A stretch of 64,000 nucleotides of DNA from Paracoccus sanguinis (GTDB lineage: Bacteria > Pseudomonadota > Alphaproteobacteria > Rhodobacterales > Rhodobacteraceae). The notes under the pieces were generated by a model that did no database searches, was not told the DNA's origin, and saw only the letters and a program-made list of their open reading frames with translations. Positions 28,990 to 37,208 of the stretch are shown here, piece by piece (within the stretch, counting starts at the first letter, position 1; every line of letters starts with the position of its first letter). The stretch lies in assembly GCF_900106665.1 (NCBI RefSeq), contig NZ_FNNA01000003.1:62001-126000 (forward strand), given 5' to 3'. Both the position numbers and the translations under genes were made by a program.

Positions 28990-29354
28990 GGCGCGGCGGG
29001 ACGGGGTCGGCGGGCGGACGGTCCGCGGGCGAAAGAACTGGCGGCGGACGATCCGGGGGCGGCGGGCCGGACAGCGCGCGGCTGGTGGCGCTGGCGGCGC
29101 TGGCCGTGGTGGCGCTGAACTTTCCGCTGCTGCTGGTCTGGGACCGCCCGGCGAGCGTGCTGGGCCTGCCGCTGCTCGGGGTGGCGGTGTTCGTGATCTG
29201 GGCCGGGCTGATCGCGGCGCTGGTCTGGGTGACCGAGCGGGCGCCATCCCCGCCGCGCGCTCGAACCGGCGTCACGGATGCCTCCCTGATGCCCGAGGCG
29301 CCCGCCCCGGCCGCACCCGGCACCCCCACCACTCCGCCCGAGGCCCGCCGATGA
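28986..29354 (+). CDS. small two-helix membrane protein
   Basis: The 122-residue product has a Gly/Ser/Arg-rich N-terminus, two membrane helices (ARLVALAALAVVALNFPLLLVW and LGLPLLGVAVFVIWAGLIAALVWV) and a Pro/Ala-rich tail. Its arrangement resembles the small proteins that accompany SSS-type sensor kinases in such operons. It overlaps the DUF294 gene and the kinase gene by four bases on each side (ATGA both times). No enzymatic motif is visible. It may stabilise or tune the symporter-kinase protein. Confidence 0.8.
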   Translation: MRRGGTGSAGGRSAGERTGGGRSGGGGPDSARLVALAALAVVALNFPLLLVWDRPASVLGLPLLGVAVFVIWAGLIAALVWVTERAPSPPRARTGVTDASLMPEAPAPAAPGTPTTPPEARR

Positions 29355-32053
29355 TCTCCGGCAGCCTCGTCCTCGCCGTCTCGCTCGGCTATCTCGCGCT
29401 GCTCTTTGCGGTCGCGGCGCTGGCGGACCGGCGGGCGGCGGCGGGGCGGTCGGTGATCGCGAGTCCCTGGATCTATGCGCTCTCGTGGGGCGTCTACTGC
29501 ACCGCCTGGACCTATTTCGGCAGCGTCGGGCGCGCCGCGGCGGGGGGGATCTGGTTCCTGCCGATCTACCTCGGCCCGACCGTCGCCATGCTGATGGCGT
29601 GGATCGTGCTGCGCAAGATGGTGCGGATCGCGCAGAGCTACCGCATCACCTCGATCGCCGACTTCATCGCCAGCCGCTACGGCAAGAGCCCCGGCCTCGC
29701 CGCCGCCGTCACGCTGATCACCGTGGTCGGCATCGTCCCCTACATCGCGCTGCAGGTGAAGGGCGTCTCGGCCGCCTATCAGCTTCTCTTGGGCGAGCAT
29801 CGGGTGGCCGGCGGCTGGTGGCAGGACGGCACGCTGTGGGTGACGCTCGCGCTCGCGTTCTTCACCATCCTGTTCGGCACCCGCCACCTCGACCTCTCCG
29901 AGCGGCACGAGGGGATGGTCGCGGCCATCGCGCTCGAGTCGCTGGTGAAGCTGGGCGCGTTCCTGGCCGTCGGCATCTACGTCACCTGGGGGCTGTTCGA
30001 CGGCCCCGCCGACATCTGGGCGCGGGCGAGCGCGGTGCCGGACCTCGCCCGGCTGATGCGGTTGGGCGGCGGCGAGGAGTTTGCCTATCCCCAGTGGTTG
30101 GCCATGAGCCTGCTCGCCATGCTCTCGGTGCTGCTGCTGCCGCGGCAGTTCCAGATGATGGTGGTCGAGTGCGGCGACGAGCGGATGATCCCCCGCGCGG
30201 CCTGGGTGTTCGCGGCCTATCTCTTCGCCATCAACCTGTTCGTGCTGCCGCTCGCCATCGGCGGGATGCTGATCCTCGGCCCCGGCGCGGATGCCGAGAC
30301 CTTCGTGATCTCGCTGCCGCTGTCGCAGGGCGCGGTGGGGCTGGCGCTGCTCGCCGGTCTCGGGGGCATGTCGGCCGCGACGGGGATGCTGATCGTCGAG
30401 ACGGTCGCCGTCTCGACCATGGTCTGCAACGACCTGGTGATGCCCGCGCTGCTCAGGGCTGGCCTTGTCGGGGGACGCGCAGGCGGCGACGTGACGCGGC
30501 TGCTGCTCGCCATCCGGCGGGTGGCGATCGTCGGGCTGCTGCTGCTCGGCTACGTCTATTTCCGCGTCGCGGGCGACGTCTATGCGCTGGTCTCGATCGG
30601 CCTGATCAGCTTCGCCGCGGTGGCGCAGTTCGCGCCGGCGCTGTTCGGGGGCATGTGGTGGAAGGGCGGCACCGCGCGGGGGGCGATGGCCGGGCTGCTC
30701 GCCGGGTTCGCGGTCTGGGGCTATACGCTGATGCTGCCCGCGATCGCCAAATCCGGCTGGCTGCCGGACGGCTTCCTTGACCACGGCCCGCTGGGCATGG
30801 CCGCGCTCAGGCCCGAGGCGCTGTTCGGGCTGACCGGCCTCGACAACATCACCCATGCGCTCTTCTGGTCGATGCTGGTCAACGTCGGGCTTTACGTCGC
30901 CGTCTCGCTCGCCCGCCCGCCCGGCGCGCGCGAGGCCGCGCAGGCGGTGCTGTTCGTCGATGTCTATGACCGCGACGAGGGGGCCGCGCGGCCGGTGTTC
31001 TGGCGCGGCCGGGCGCGGGTCGCCGACCTCGACGCGCTGGCCCGGCGGCTGCTCGGGCCTGAGCGCGCGGCCCGCGCCATGGCGGGCGCGGACGGTGCGG
31101 CGCCGGCCAGCATCGCGGACGCGGCGCTGGTCGAGCGGGTCGAGCAGCAGATTGCCGGCGCCATCGGCGCGGCCTCGGCCCGCGTCATGGTCGCCTCGGT
31201 CGCGCAGGAAGAGCCGCTGACCCCCGGCGACGTGCTGGAAATCCTCGACGAGGCCTCGCAGATCCGCGCCTATGCCCGCGCGCTCGAGCAGAAGTCGGTG
31301 ACGCTCGAGGCCGCGACCGCCGAGCTGCGGGCGGCGAACGAGGCGCTGACGAGCCTCGACCGGATGAAGGACGACTTCATGTCCTCGGTCACCCATGAGT
31401 TGCGCACGCCGCTCACCTCGATCCGCGCGCTGGCCGAGCTGATGCTGGACGCCCCCGACATGGAGGACGCGCAGCGCGAGGAGTTCCTGCGCATCGTGGT
31501 CGGCGAATCGCAGCGGCTGAGCCGGCTGGTCAACCAGGTGCTGGACATGGCGAAGCTCGATTCGGGGCAGGCCGACTGGACCAGCGCCGACGTCGATCTG
31601 CCCGGGCTGGTCGCCGACGCGGTGCGGGCCACGGCCGAGCTGTTCCGCGCCCGCGGCATCGTCGTGGACCTCGAGCTGCCGCCGTCGATGCCCACGGTGC
31701 GCGCCGACCCGGACCGGCTGATGCAGGTGGTGATGAACCTGCTGTCGAACGCCGCCAAGTTCGCCCGCAGCCGGGTCACCGTGGCGGTCCGCCCCGGCCC
31801 CGACACGGTGTTGCTTCGCGTCACCGACGACGGCGAGGGGATCGCCGCCGAGGACCACGAGGCGGTGTTCGAGCGCTTCCGCCAGGTCGGCCCCGGCCAG
31901 GATCACCCCGGCGGGACCGGGCTCGGCCTGCCGATCAGCCGCCGCATCGTCGAGCATCTGGGCGGGGCGATGTATGTCGATTCGGCGCGGGGGCAGGGGG
32001 CGACATTCCTGACCCGCCTGCCCTATGATGGCAAAAGGGGGGATGCGGGATGA
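29351..32053 (+). CDS. sodium/solute symporter-histidine kinase fusion (CbrA/CrbS type)
   Basis: The 900-residue protein joins an N-terminal SSS-family membrane domain (residues 1 to about 510; DFIASRYGKSPGLAAAVTLITVVGIVPYIALQVKGV and other SLC5 features) to a cytoplasmic kinase. A linker coiled coil (LEQKSVTLEAATAELRAANEAL) precedes the DHp helix with H682 in SSVTHELRTPLTSIRALAEL. The catalytic domain shows the N box NLLSNAAKFA, G1 DDGEGI and G2 GGTGLGLPISR. All phosphorylation motifs are intact. Relatives include CbrA and Vibrio CrbS, which control acetate and carbon use. The symporter half may sense flux or bind the same acids as ActP. It overlaps the response regulator gene by four bases. 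Confidence 0.92.
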   Translation: MISGSLVLAVSLGYLALLFAVAALADRRAAAGRSVIASPWIYALSWGVYCTAWTYFGSVGRAAAGGIWFLPIYLGPTVAMLMAWIVLRKMVRIAQSYRITSIADFIASRYGKSPGLAAAVTLITVVGIVPYIALQVKGVSAAYQLLLGEHRVAGGWWQDGTLWVTLALAFFTILFGTRHLDLSERHEGMVAAIALESLVKLGAFLAVGIYVTWGLFDGPADIWARASAVPDLARLMRLGGGEEFAYPQWLAMSLLAMLSVLLLPRQFQMMVVECGDERMIPRAAWVFAAYLFAINLFVLPLAIGGMLILGPGADAETFVISLPLSQGAVGLALLAGLGGMSAATGMLIVETVAVSTMVCNDLVMPALLRAGLVGGRAGGDVTRLLLAIRRVAIVGLLLLGYVYFRVAGDVYALVSIGLISFAAVAQFAPALFGGMWWKGGTARGAMAGLLAGFAVWGYTLMLPAIAKSGWLPDGFLDHGPLGMAALRPEALFGLTGLDNITHALFWSMLVNVGLYVAVSLARPPGAREAAQAVLFVDVYDRDEGAARPVFWRGRARVADLDALARRLLGPERAARAMAGADGAAPASIADAALVERVEQQIAGAIGAASARVMVASVAQEEPLTPGDVLEILDEASQIRAYARALEQKSVTLEAATAELRAANEALTSLDRMKDDFMSSVTHELRTPLTSIRALAELMLDAPDMEDAQREEFLRIVVGESQRLSRLVNQVLDMAKLDSGQADWTSADVDLPGLVADAVRATAELFRARGIVVDLELPPSMPTVRADPDRLMQVVMNLLSNAAKFARSRVTVAVRPGPDTVLLRVTDDGEGIAAEDHEAVFERFRQVGPGQDHPGGTGLGLPISRRIVEHLGGAMYVDSARGQGATFLTRLPYDGKRGDAG

Positions 32054-32415
32054 GCCACAAGGTGCTGATCGCGGATGACGAACCGAACATCGTCATCTCG
32101 CTTGAATTCATGATGAAGCGCGAGGGCTATCAGGTCTCGGTTGCCCGCGACGGGGCCGAGGCGCTGGCCGCCATCCGCCGCGACCGCCCGGCGCTGGTGC
32201 TGCTGGACGGGATGATGCCGGCGCTCTCGGGCTTCGAGGTCTGCGAGGCGGTGCGCGCCGACCCCGAGATCGCCGCGACGCGCATCCTGATGCTGACCGC
32301 GAAGGGGCGCGAGACCGACATGGCGCGCGGCCTCGGCGCCGGGGCGGACGCCTATATGGTCAAGCCGTTCTCGACCCGCGAGCTGGTCGAGCGGGTCCGC
32401 GAGCTGATCGGATGA
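32050..32415 (+). CDS. single-domain response regulator
   Basis: The 121-residue protein is a bare CheY-like receiver: acidic D10-E11, phosphoacceptor D53 in LLDGMMP, switch T83, and K105 in AYMVKPFS. There is no DNA-binding or other output domain, unlike CrbR, the LuxR-type partner of CrbS in Vibrio. The gene overlaps the kinase upstream and the sensor-exonuclease downstream, so the three proteins are made together. It presumably takes phosphate from H682 of the kinase. Its output must be protein-protein, possibly toward the exonuclease hybrid or another phosphorelay protein. Confidence 0.93.
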   Translation: MSHKVLIADDEPNIVISLEFMMKREGYQVSVARDGAEALAAIRRDRPALVLLDGMMPALSGFEVCEAVRADPEIAATRILMLTAKGRETDMARGLGAGADAYMVKPFSTRELVERVRELIG

Positions 32416-34613
32416 GGCCGACGCGGGGGCTGATCCTCACGCTGCTCGCGCCGGGGCTGGCGCTGGCCGCGTGGCTGGCGGTGGCGCTGCTGGCGGTGCG
32501 GCTCGTGACCGGCGGCAGCGGGATCGCGGTTGCGCCGGCGCTCGCGGGGCCGGTCGGCGCGGTGCTGCTGGCGCTGTGGCTCGCGGCGCTGGCCGGGGGC
32601 GCGTGGGTGATGCGGCGGCTCTGGCAGGCCCATGTCCTCGACGCCGCGCGGCTCTTGAACGCGACCCGGATCGTCACCGCCGACCTCAGCGCGACCGAGC
32701 TGCGCTTCGTCCCCGCCGCCGCCCCGGTGCTGCGCGCGTTGGGAGAGGAGATCGGCCAGCTCGCCCGGCAGCGCGACGAGCTGCGGATGGACATGGCGCG
32801 GCTGGTGGACGAGGCGAGCCGCTCGGTCTCGGACCAGCGCGACCAGCTTGCGGCGCTGATGGCCGAGCTGGACCACGCGGTCGTCGTCTGCACCCGCGAG
32901 GGCCGGGTGCTGCTCTACAACGCCCGCGCCCGGGCGCTCGCGGCGCGGCTCGCGCCCCGCGCGGTGGGGGCCGAGCCCGCGGCGCCGGGCGGCGTGCTGC
33001 TGGGACTGGGGCGCAACATCCACGATTTCCTTGACCCCGCGGCGGTGGCGCACGCGCTCGAGACGGTCGAGGGGCGGATGGCGCGCGGGGTGGCCGCCGC
33101 CGCCGCCGGCGCGCAGTTCGTCACCGCCTCGGAAACCGGGCAGCTGCTGCGGGTGAGCCTCTCGCCCGTGCGGCCCACCGGGGCGGATGCGGCGGATGCG
33201 GCGCTGTCGGGCTATGTGCTGCTCATCGACGACATCACGCTGGACCAGCAGCAGCAGTCGCGGCGCGATGCGGCGCTCTTGAGCCTGACCGAGACGAGCC
33301 GGGCGGGGCTCGCCAACATGCAGGCCGCGCTCGAGATGCTCGACTATCCCGACCTCGAGCCCGAGGACCGGGCCCGGTTCCTCGCCGTGGTGCGCGACGA
33401 GGTGGGGGCGATGGGCGGCCGGGTCGCGGCGCTGGCCGAAGGCGGCATGGCCGACCTCGCCACCCGCTGGCCGCTGAGCGATATGCTGGGCGCCGACCTC
33501 GTCGCCGCGGCGGTGCGGCAGCTGGGCGAGGCGACGGGCACGCCGATCACCACGACGCCGGTCGAGGACGACCTGTGGCTCAGGATCGACAGCTTCGGCC
33601 TGATCCGGGCGCTGGCGCATCTGGCCGCCGAGATCCGCGAGATGGTCGCGGACCCTGTGCTGTGGCTGCGGCTGACTCGCACCGGGCCGCGGGCGCACCT
33701 CGACCTCGGCTGGGTCGCCCGCCCCGGCGCGCCCGCCGCGGACGCCGCGCGCCTGACCGCGCTGCCGACGCAGGAGATGCGGGCCGGCGGGCAGGGCACC
33801 GGCGTCTCGGTCCGCGAGGTCGTGGATCGGCACGGCGGCGAGGTCTGGCTCGACCGCGGGCGGGGCATCGACGGGGAAAGCGGGCAGCCGTTCTTCCGGT
33901 TGCTTTTGCCGCTCGCCGCGGTGGACGTGGCCGCGCCCGAGGCGCAGATCGGCAGCCGGCCCGAGTTCTACGACTTCGACCTGTTCACCGCGGGCGCGGG
34001 CACGGCGGCCGACGAACAGCCGCTCTCCGCCCTCAGCTTCACCGTCTTCGACTGCGAGACGACCGGCCTCGATCCCGCGGGCGGCGACGAGATCATCCAG
34101 ATCGGCGCGGTCCGCATCCTCAACTCGCGCATCCTCAAGGGCGAGACGATCGACCAGCTCGTGGACCCGCAGCGCTCGATCCCCGAGGCGGGCATCCCGA
34201 TCCACCACATCCACCCGCACATGGTCCGCGGGATGCCGACCATCGGGCAGGTGCTGCCGGTGTTTCACCGCTTCGCTGCGGGCAGCGTGCTGGTCGGCCA
34301 CAACGTCGCCTTCGACATGAGGTTTTTGAAACTCAAGGAAACCGCGACCGGCTGCGTCTTCGATCACCCGGTGCTCGACACGCTGCTGCTGTCGTCCATC
34401 GTACACCCGGCGGGCGAGAGCCACAGCCTCGAAGCGATTGCCGACCGGTTGGGCATCACCATCGGCGGCCGGCACACGGCGCTGGGGGATGCGCTGGCGA
34501 CGGCCGAGGTCTTTGCCCGGCTGATCCCGCTGCTTTCACGGCAGGGAATCGAGACGCTGGGGCAGGCGCGCGAGGCGGCGAGCAAGTCGCAGTTCGCGCG
34601 GCTGAAGTACTAG
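32412..34613 (+). CDS. membrane sensor-like pseudokinase fused to DnaQ-type 3'-5' exonuclease
   Basis: The 733-residue protein has two N-terminal membrane helices (about 8-32 and 46-68), a HAMP/coiled-coil stretch, a PAS-like domain (residues about 150-280; MAELDHAVVVCTREGRVLLYNARARAL) and a histidine-kinase-like region. There the expected HELRTP box is replaced by SLTETSRAGL (residues 291-300) and the N box lacks its Asn, while a G2-like GTGVSVREVVDRHGG remains. The C-terminal domain, from about 540, is a complete DEDDh exonuclease: D547 and E549 in FDCETTGLDP, D635 in GHNVAFDMRFL, H688 and D693 in HTALGDALAT. The sensor half is thus probably catalytically dead, while the exonuclease looks active and faces the cytoplasm. 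The gene ends the acetate operon. Substrate is unknown: DNA, RNA or a small nucleotide. Confidence 0.9.
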   Translation: MRPTRGLILTLLAPGLALAAWLAVALLAVRLVTGGSGIAVAPALAGPVGAVLLALWLAALAGGAWVMRRLWQAHVLDAARLLNATRIVTADLSATELRFVPAAAPVLRALGEEIGQLARQRDELRMDMARLVDEASRSVSDQRDQLAALMAELDHAVVVCTREGRVLLYNARARALAARLAPRAVGAEPAAPGGVLLGLGRNIHDFLDPAAVAHALETVEGRMARGVAAAAAGAQFVTASETGQLLRVSLSPVRPTGADAADAALSGYVLLIDDITLDQQQQSRRDAALLSLTETSRAGLANMQAALEMLDYPDLEPEDRARFLAVVRDEVGAMGGRVAALAEGGMADLATRWPLSDMLGADLVAAAVRQLGEATGTPITTTPVEDDLWLRIDSFGLIRALAHLAAEIREMVADPVLWLRLTRTGPRAHLDLGWVARPGAPAADAARLTALPTQEMRAGGQGTGVSVREVVDRHGGEVWLDRGRGIDGESGQPFFRLLLPLAAVDVAAPEAQIGSRPEFYDFDLFTAGAGTAADEQPLSALSFTVFDCETTGLDPAGGDEIIQIGAVRILNSRILKGETIDQLVDPQRSIPEAGIPIHHIHPHMVRGMPTIGQVLPVFHRFAAGSVLVGHNVAFDMRFLKLKETATGCVFDHPVLDTLLLSSIVHPAGESHSLEAIADRLGITIGGRHTALGDALATAEVFARLIPLLSRQGIETLGQAREAASKSQFARLKY

Positions 34614-34616
34614 CGC

Positions 34617-35201
34617 TCAGAGATCGACGGTCGAGCCAGCCGGCGGAGTCATGAGCGGGGTGCCATCGCCGGGCGCGGGCGAGGCTGCGCCACCCTGCTC
34701 GGGCGTCTGACCGCGCTCGAGCAGTTGCGGCAGCTCGGTCAGCGGCGGGGGCGGCGGCGCGTCGGCCTTGCGGCGGATCAGGATGTCGCCGTTCGGCTGG
34801 CGCTCGGGCGGCATCTCGTAATTCTGGATGTCGTCGATCAGCCCGCCCAGCTCCTCGAACATCGGCGAATATTCCTCGACCAGCCCGCCCATGTCGCGGG
34901 CCAGCCCCTCGAGATGCGGCTGGGCGCGGCTGAAGATGTTCTCCATCAGCTCATCGAGCGGCGAGGGCGCAGGTGCCGCCCCGCCGGGGGCGGCGTCGTC
35001 GGCGCGCGGCATCTCGAACGGGGTGGAAGGCGTCGGCGCGGGTGTCACCTGAGGGGTCTGCGGGGTCGCCGGCGCCGGGGTCTGGGCGGGCGCCGGGGCG
35101 GCGGCGAGCGTGGCCGCCAGCAGGGCGGCGAAACCGAGCGAGGCTGACGCGAGACGCGCGGCAGATGGGAGGGTCACGGCCCGGGTCTGGAAACGAAGCA
35201 T
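34617..35201 (-). CDS. secreted proline-rich protein of unknown function
   Basis: The 194-residue protein has an N-terminal signal-like segment (LASASLGFAALLAATLAAAPAPAQ, cleavage near residue 39). A Pro/Thr/Ala-rich linker and a short conserved helical core follow: SPLDELMENIFSRAQPHLEGLARDMGGLVEEYSPMFEELGGLIDDIQNYEMPPERQPNGDILIRRK, roughly residues 82-148. Similar periplasmic proteins occur in Rhodobacterales, often mislabelled as AAA+ ATPases, although no nucleotide-binding motif exists. Its stop is three bases from the convergent exonuclease stop. Function is unknown. Confidence 0.75.
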   Translation of the reverse strand: MLRFQTRAVTLPSAARLASASLGFAALLAATLAAAPAPAQTPAPATPQTPQVTPAPTPSTPFEMPRADDAAPGGAAPAPSPLDELMENIFSRAQPHLEGLARDMGGLVEEYSPMFEELGGLIDDIQNYEMPPERQPNGDILIRRKADAPPPPPLTELPQLLERGQTPEQGGAASPAPGDGTPLMTPPAGSTVDL

Positions 35202-35244
35202 CGGTGAGCCTTTCCTAGCGCTGCGGCGCGGACGCCGCCTTGCG

Positions 35245-36033
35245 TCAGAAACCGGCCCCGCCCCCCGCGGGTTCCCCGCCGCGCTGCGGGGGCGCGAAGC
35301 GGGCGCGGTAGCTGGCCCAGGCCGCGTTGATCGCGCGGGTGCGCGTCTCGGCCAGCCGCACCGCCTCGGGCGGCAGGCCGTGGGCCAGCGCCCGGTCGGG
35401 ATGATTCTCGCGGATCAGCGCGCGGTAGCGGGCCCGCGCCTCGTCCAGCGGCGTGCCGTTGGGGATGCCCAGCACCTCGCAGGGCGGGCAGCCGCGCTGC
35501 GGCAGGCGGCTGGCGCGGATCGCCTCGACCACCGGCTCGGGGATGGCGAAGATGCCCGCCACGGTGTCGAGGAACCGTTCCTCGCCCGGGTGCAGGTTGG
35601 GGTGGTCGGCGGTGGCGATGACGTAGAGCCCGTCAAGCACATCGACCAGCACCGGGTCGCCGGGTGGAAACATCCCCGCGATCCGCGCGGCCCAGAGGTC
35701 GAAGCCCGCCACGTCCCGGCGCGCGAGGTCGAAGACGTGGGCGGCGTGGCGTTCCTCGGTCCGCGGGATCTTGAAGATGCGGCGGAAGGCCGCGACCTCC
35801 TCGCGCGCGACGCGGCCGTCGGCCTTGGCGAGCTTGGCGCCGAGCGCGATCACCGCGATGGTGAAGGCGACCGAGCGCTCGGGCGGGACGGCGGCGCGCG
35901 GGCGGCCGATCATCGCCGCCAGCCGGTCGCCGATGCGCTGCCAGAACCCCCGCGGCGCAGGCAGATGCGGCGCGCCGTCGGCGCGCCGGCCGGGGTCGCC
36001 GGCGGGGTGGGGGGTGTGGGTCAGCTCGTCCAT
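35245..36033 (-). CDS. DjlA-like co-chaperone with TerB-like and J domains
   Basis: The 262-residue protein combines a central TerB-like helical domain (about residues 48-165; VAFTIAVIALGAKLAKADGRVAREEVAAFRRIF) with a C-terminal J domain (about 185-250), where HPD sits in RENHPDRALAHG. This is the DjlA layout, but the N-terminal membrane helix of enterobacterial DjlA is missing, as is common in alphaproteobacteria. It should stimulate a DnaK-type chaperone, perhaps near the envelope. The ATG at 36033 starts the conserved chain; the longer opening upstream is antisense noise. It is separated by 71 bases from wecB upstream on the same strand. Confidence 0.87.
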   Translation of the reverse strand: MDELTHTPHPAGDPGRRADGAPHLPAPRGFWQRIGDRLAAMIGRPRAAVPPERSVAFTIAVIALGAKLAKADGRVAREEVAAFRRIFKIPRTEERHAAHVFDLARRDVAGFDLWAARIAGMFPPGDPVLVDVLDGLYVIATADHPNLHPGEERFLDTVAGIFAIPEPVVEAIRASRLPQRGCPPCEVLGIPNGTPLDEARARYRALIRENHPDRALAHGLPPEAVRLAETRTRAINAAWASYRARFAPPQRGGEPAGGGAGF

Positions 36034-36104
36034 CGGTGGCGAGGCTAGCCAAACCCTCGGCCCGGCGAAAGCGAAACCGGGAGGGCCCCGGCGGCACGTC
36101 TTCG

Positions 36105-37208
36105 TCAGATGAGGTCGCGCCGCAGGACCTCGACGATCCGCCCCGCGGCCTTGCCGTCGCCATAGGGCGAGATCCGCTGCGCCATCGCCGCATAGGCGGC
36201 GGGGTCGTCGAGCAGTTCCTGCGCCGCGGCCCGGATCGCGTCCGTCTGCGTGCCGACCAGCCGTGCGGCGCCCGCGGCCACCGCCTCGGGACGCTCGGTC
36301 GTCTCGCGCAGCACCAGCACCGGCTTGCCGAGGGCCGGCGCCTCTTCCTGCACCCCGCCCGAGTCCGACAGGATCAGCGTCGCGCGGTCCATCACCGCGA
36401 CGAAGGCGGCGTAGTCCAGCGGCTCGCACAGGATCACCCGGTCCATGCCGCCGAAGCGGTCCTGCACCACGCCGCGGACGTTCGGGTTGTGGTGGACCGG
36501 CAGCACCATCTGCAGGTCGGGGTTCGCCGCCATCAGCCCGGCCATCGCGTCGCAGATCCGCCCGAGTGGGGCGCCGAAGTTCTCGCGCCGGTGCAACGTC
36601 ACGAGCAGAAGCCGCTTCGCCGGGTCCAGCGCCAGCCCGCTGTCGGGCGCCAGCGCGACGGTGTGGTGCAGCGCGTCGATCACGGTGTTGCCGGTGACGT
36701 GGATCGCCTCGGGCCGGTAGCCCTCGGCCGCCAGCCGGTCGGCGGCGGTCCGGGTGGGCGCGAAGTGCCAGCGCGTCAGGTGGCTGGCGACGACCCGATT
36801 CATCTCTTCGGGGAAGGGGTTGAGGATGTCGCCGGTCCGCAGCCCCGCCTCGACATGGCCGACCGGGATGCGATCGTAGAACGCCGCGAGCGCGGTGGCG
36901 AGCACGGTCGTCGTGTCGCCCTGCACCAGCACCGCGTCCGGGCGCTCGGCAGTAAGCACCCGCTCGAGCGCGATGAGCAGCCGCCCGGTCAGCCCGGTGA
37001 GGGTCTGGCCGGGCTGCATGATGTCGAGGTCGATGTCGGGCACGATCCCGAAGAGCCCCAGCACCTGGTCGAGCATCTGCCGGTGCTGCGCGGTGGCGAG
37101 CACCCGGCAGTCGAGGTCGGGGTCAGACTTCAGCGCCTGGATCACCGGCGCCATCTTGATCGCCTCGGGGCGGGTGCCGACGGTCACCAGCACGGTCTTG
37201 CGGGTCAA
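36105..37208 (-). CDS. wecB: UDP-N-acetylglucosamine 2-epimerase (non-hydrolysing)
   Basis: WecB converts UDP-GlcNAc to UDP-ManNAc, a precursor for surface polysaccharides. The 367-residue protein has the family start VTVGTRPEAIKMAPVIQALK, the active-site region GHVEAGLRTGD, and the UDP-binding DSGGVQEEAPALGKPVLVLRETTERPE. Length is normal. The start is a TTG that overlaps the stop of the sulfotransferase gene by four bases (TTGA), so translation is coupled. With the two glycan-related genes upstream it forms a surface-carbohydrate operon, although no wecC or polymerase gene is visible here. Confidence 0.93.
   Translation of the reverse strand: MTRKTVLVTVGTRPEAIKMAPVIQALKSDPDLDCRVLATAQHRQMLDQVLGLFGIVPDIDLDIMQPGQTLTGLTGRLLIALERVLTAERPDAVLVQGDTTTVLATALAAFYDRIPVGHVEAGLRTGDILNPFPEEMNRVVASHLTRWHFAPTRTAADRLAAEGYRPEAIHVTGNTVIDALHHTVALAPDSGLALDPAKRLLLVTLHRRENFGAPLGRICDAMAGLMAANPDLQMVLPVHHNPNVRGVVQDRFGGMDRVILCEPLDYAAFVAVMDRATLILSDSGGVQEEAPALGKPVLVLRETTERPEAVAAGAARLVGTQTDAIRAAAQELLDDPAAYAAMAQRISPYGDGKAAGRIVEVLRRDLI

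Noticed and set aside
28880..31957. 1025-codon minus-strand frame opposite the symporter-kinase
   Set aside because: Complement of a gene with clear domains; no recognisable motif of its own.
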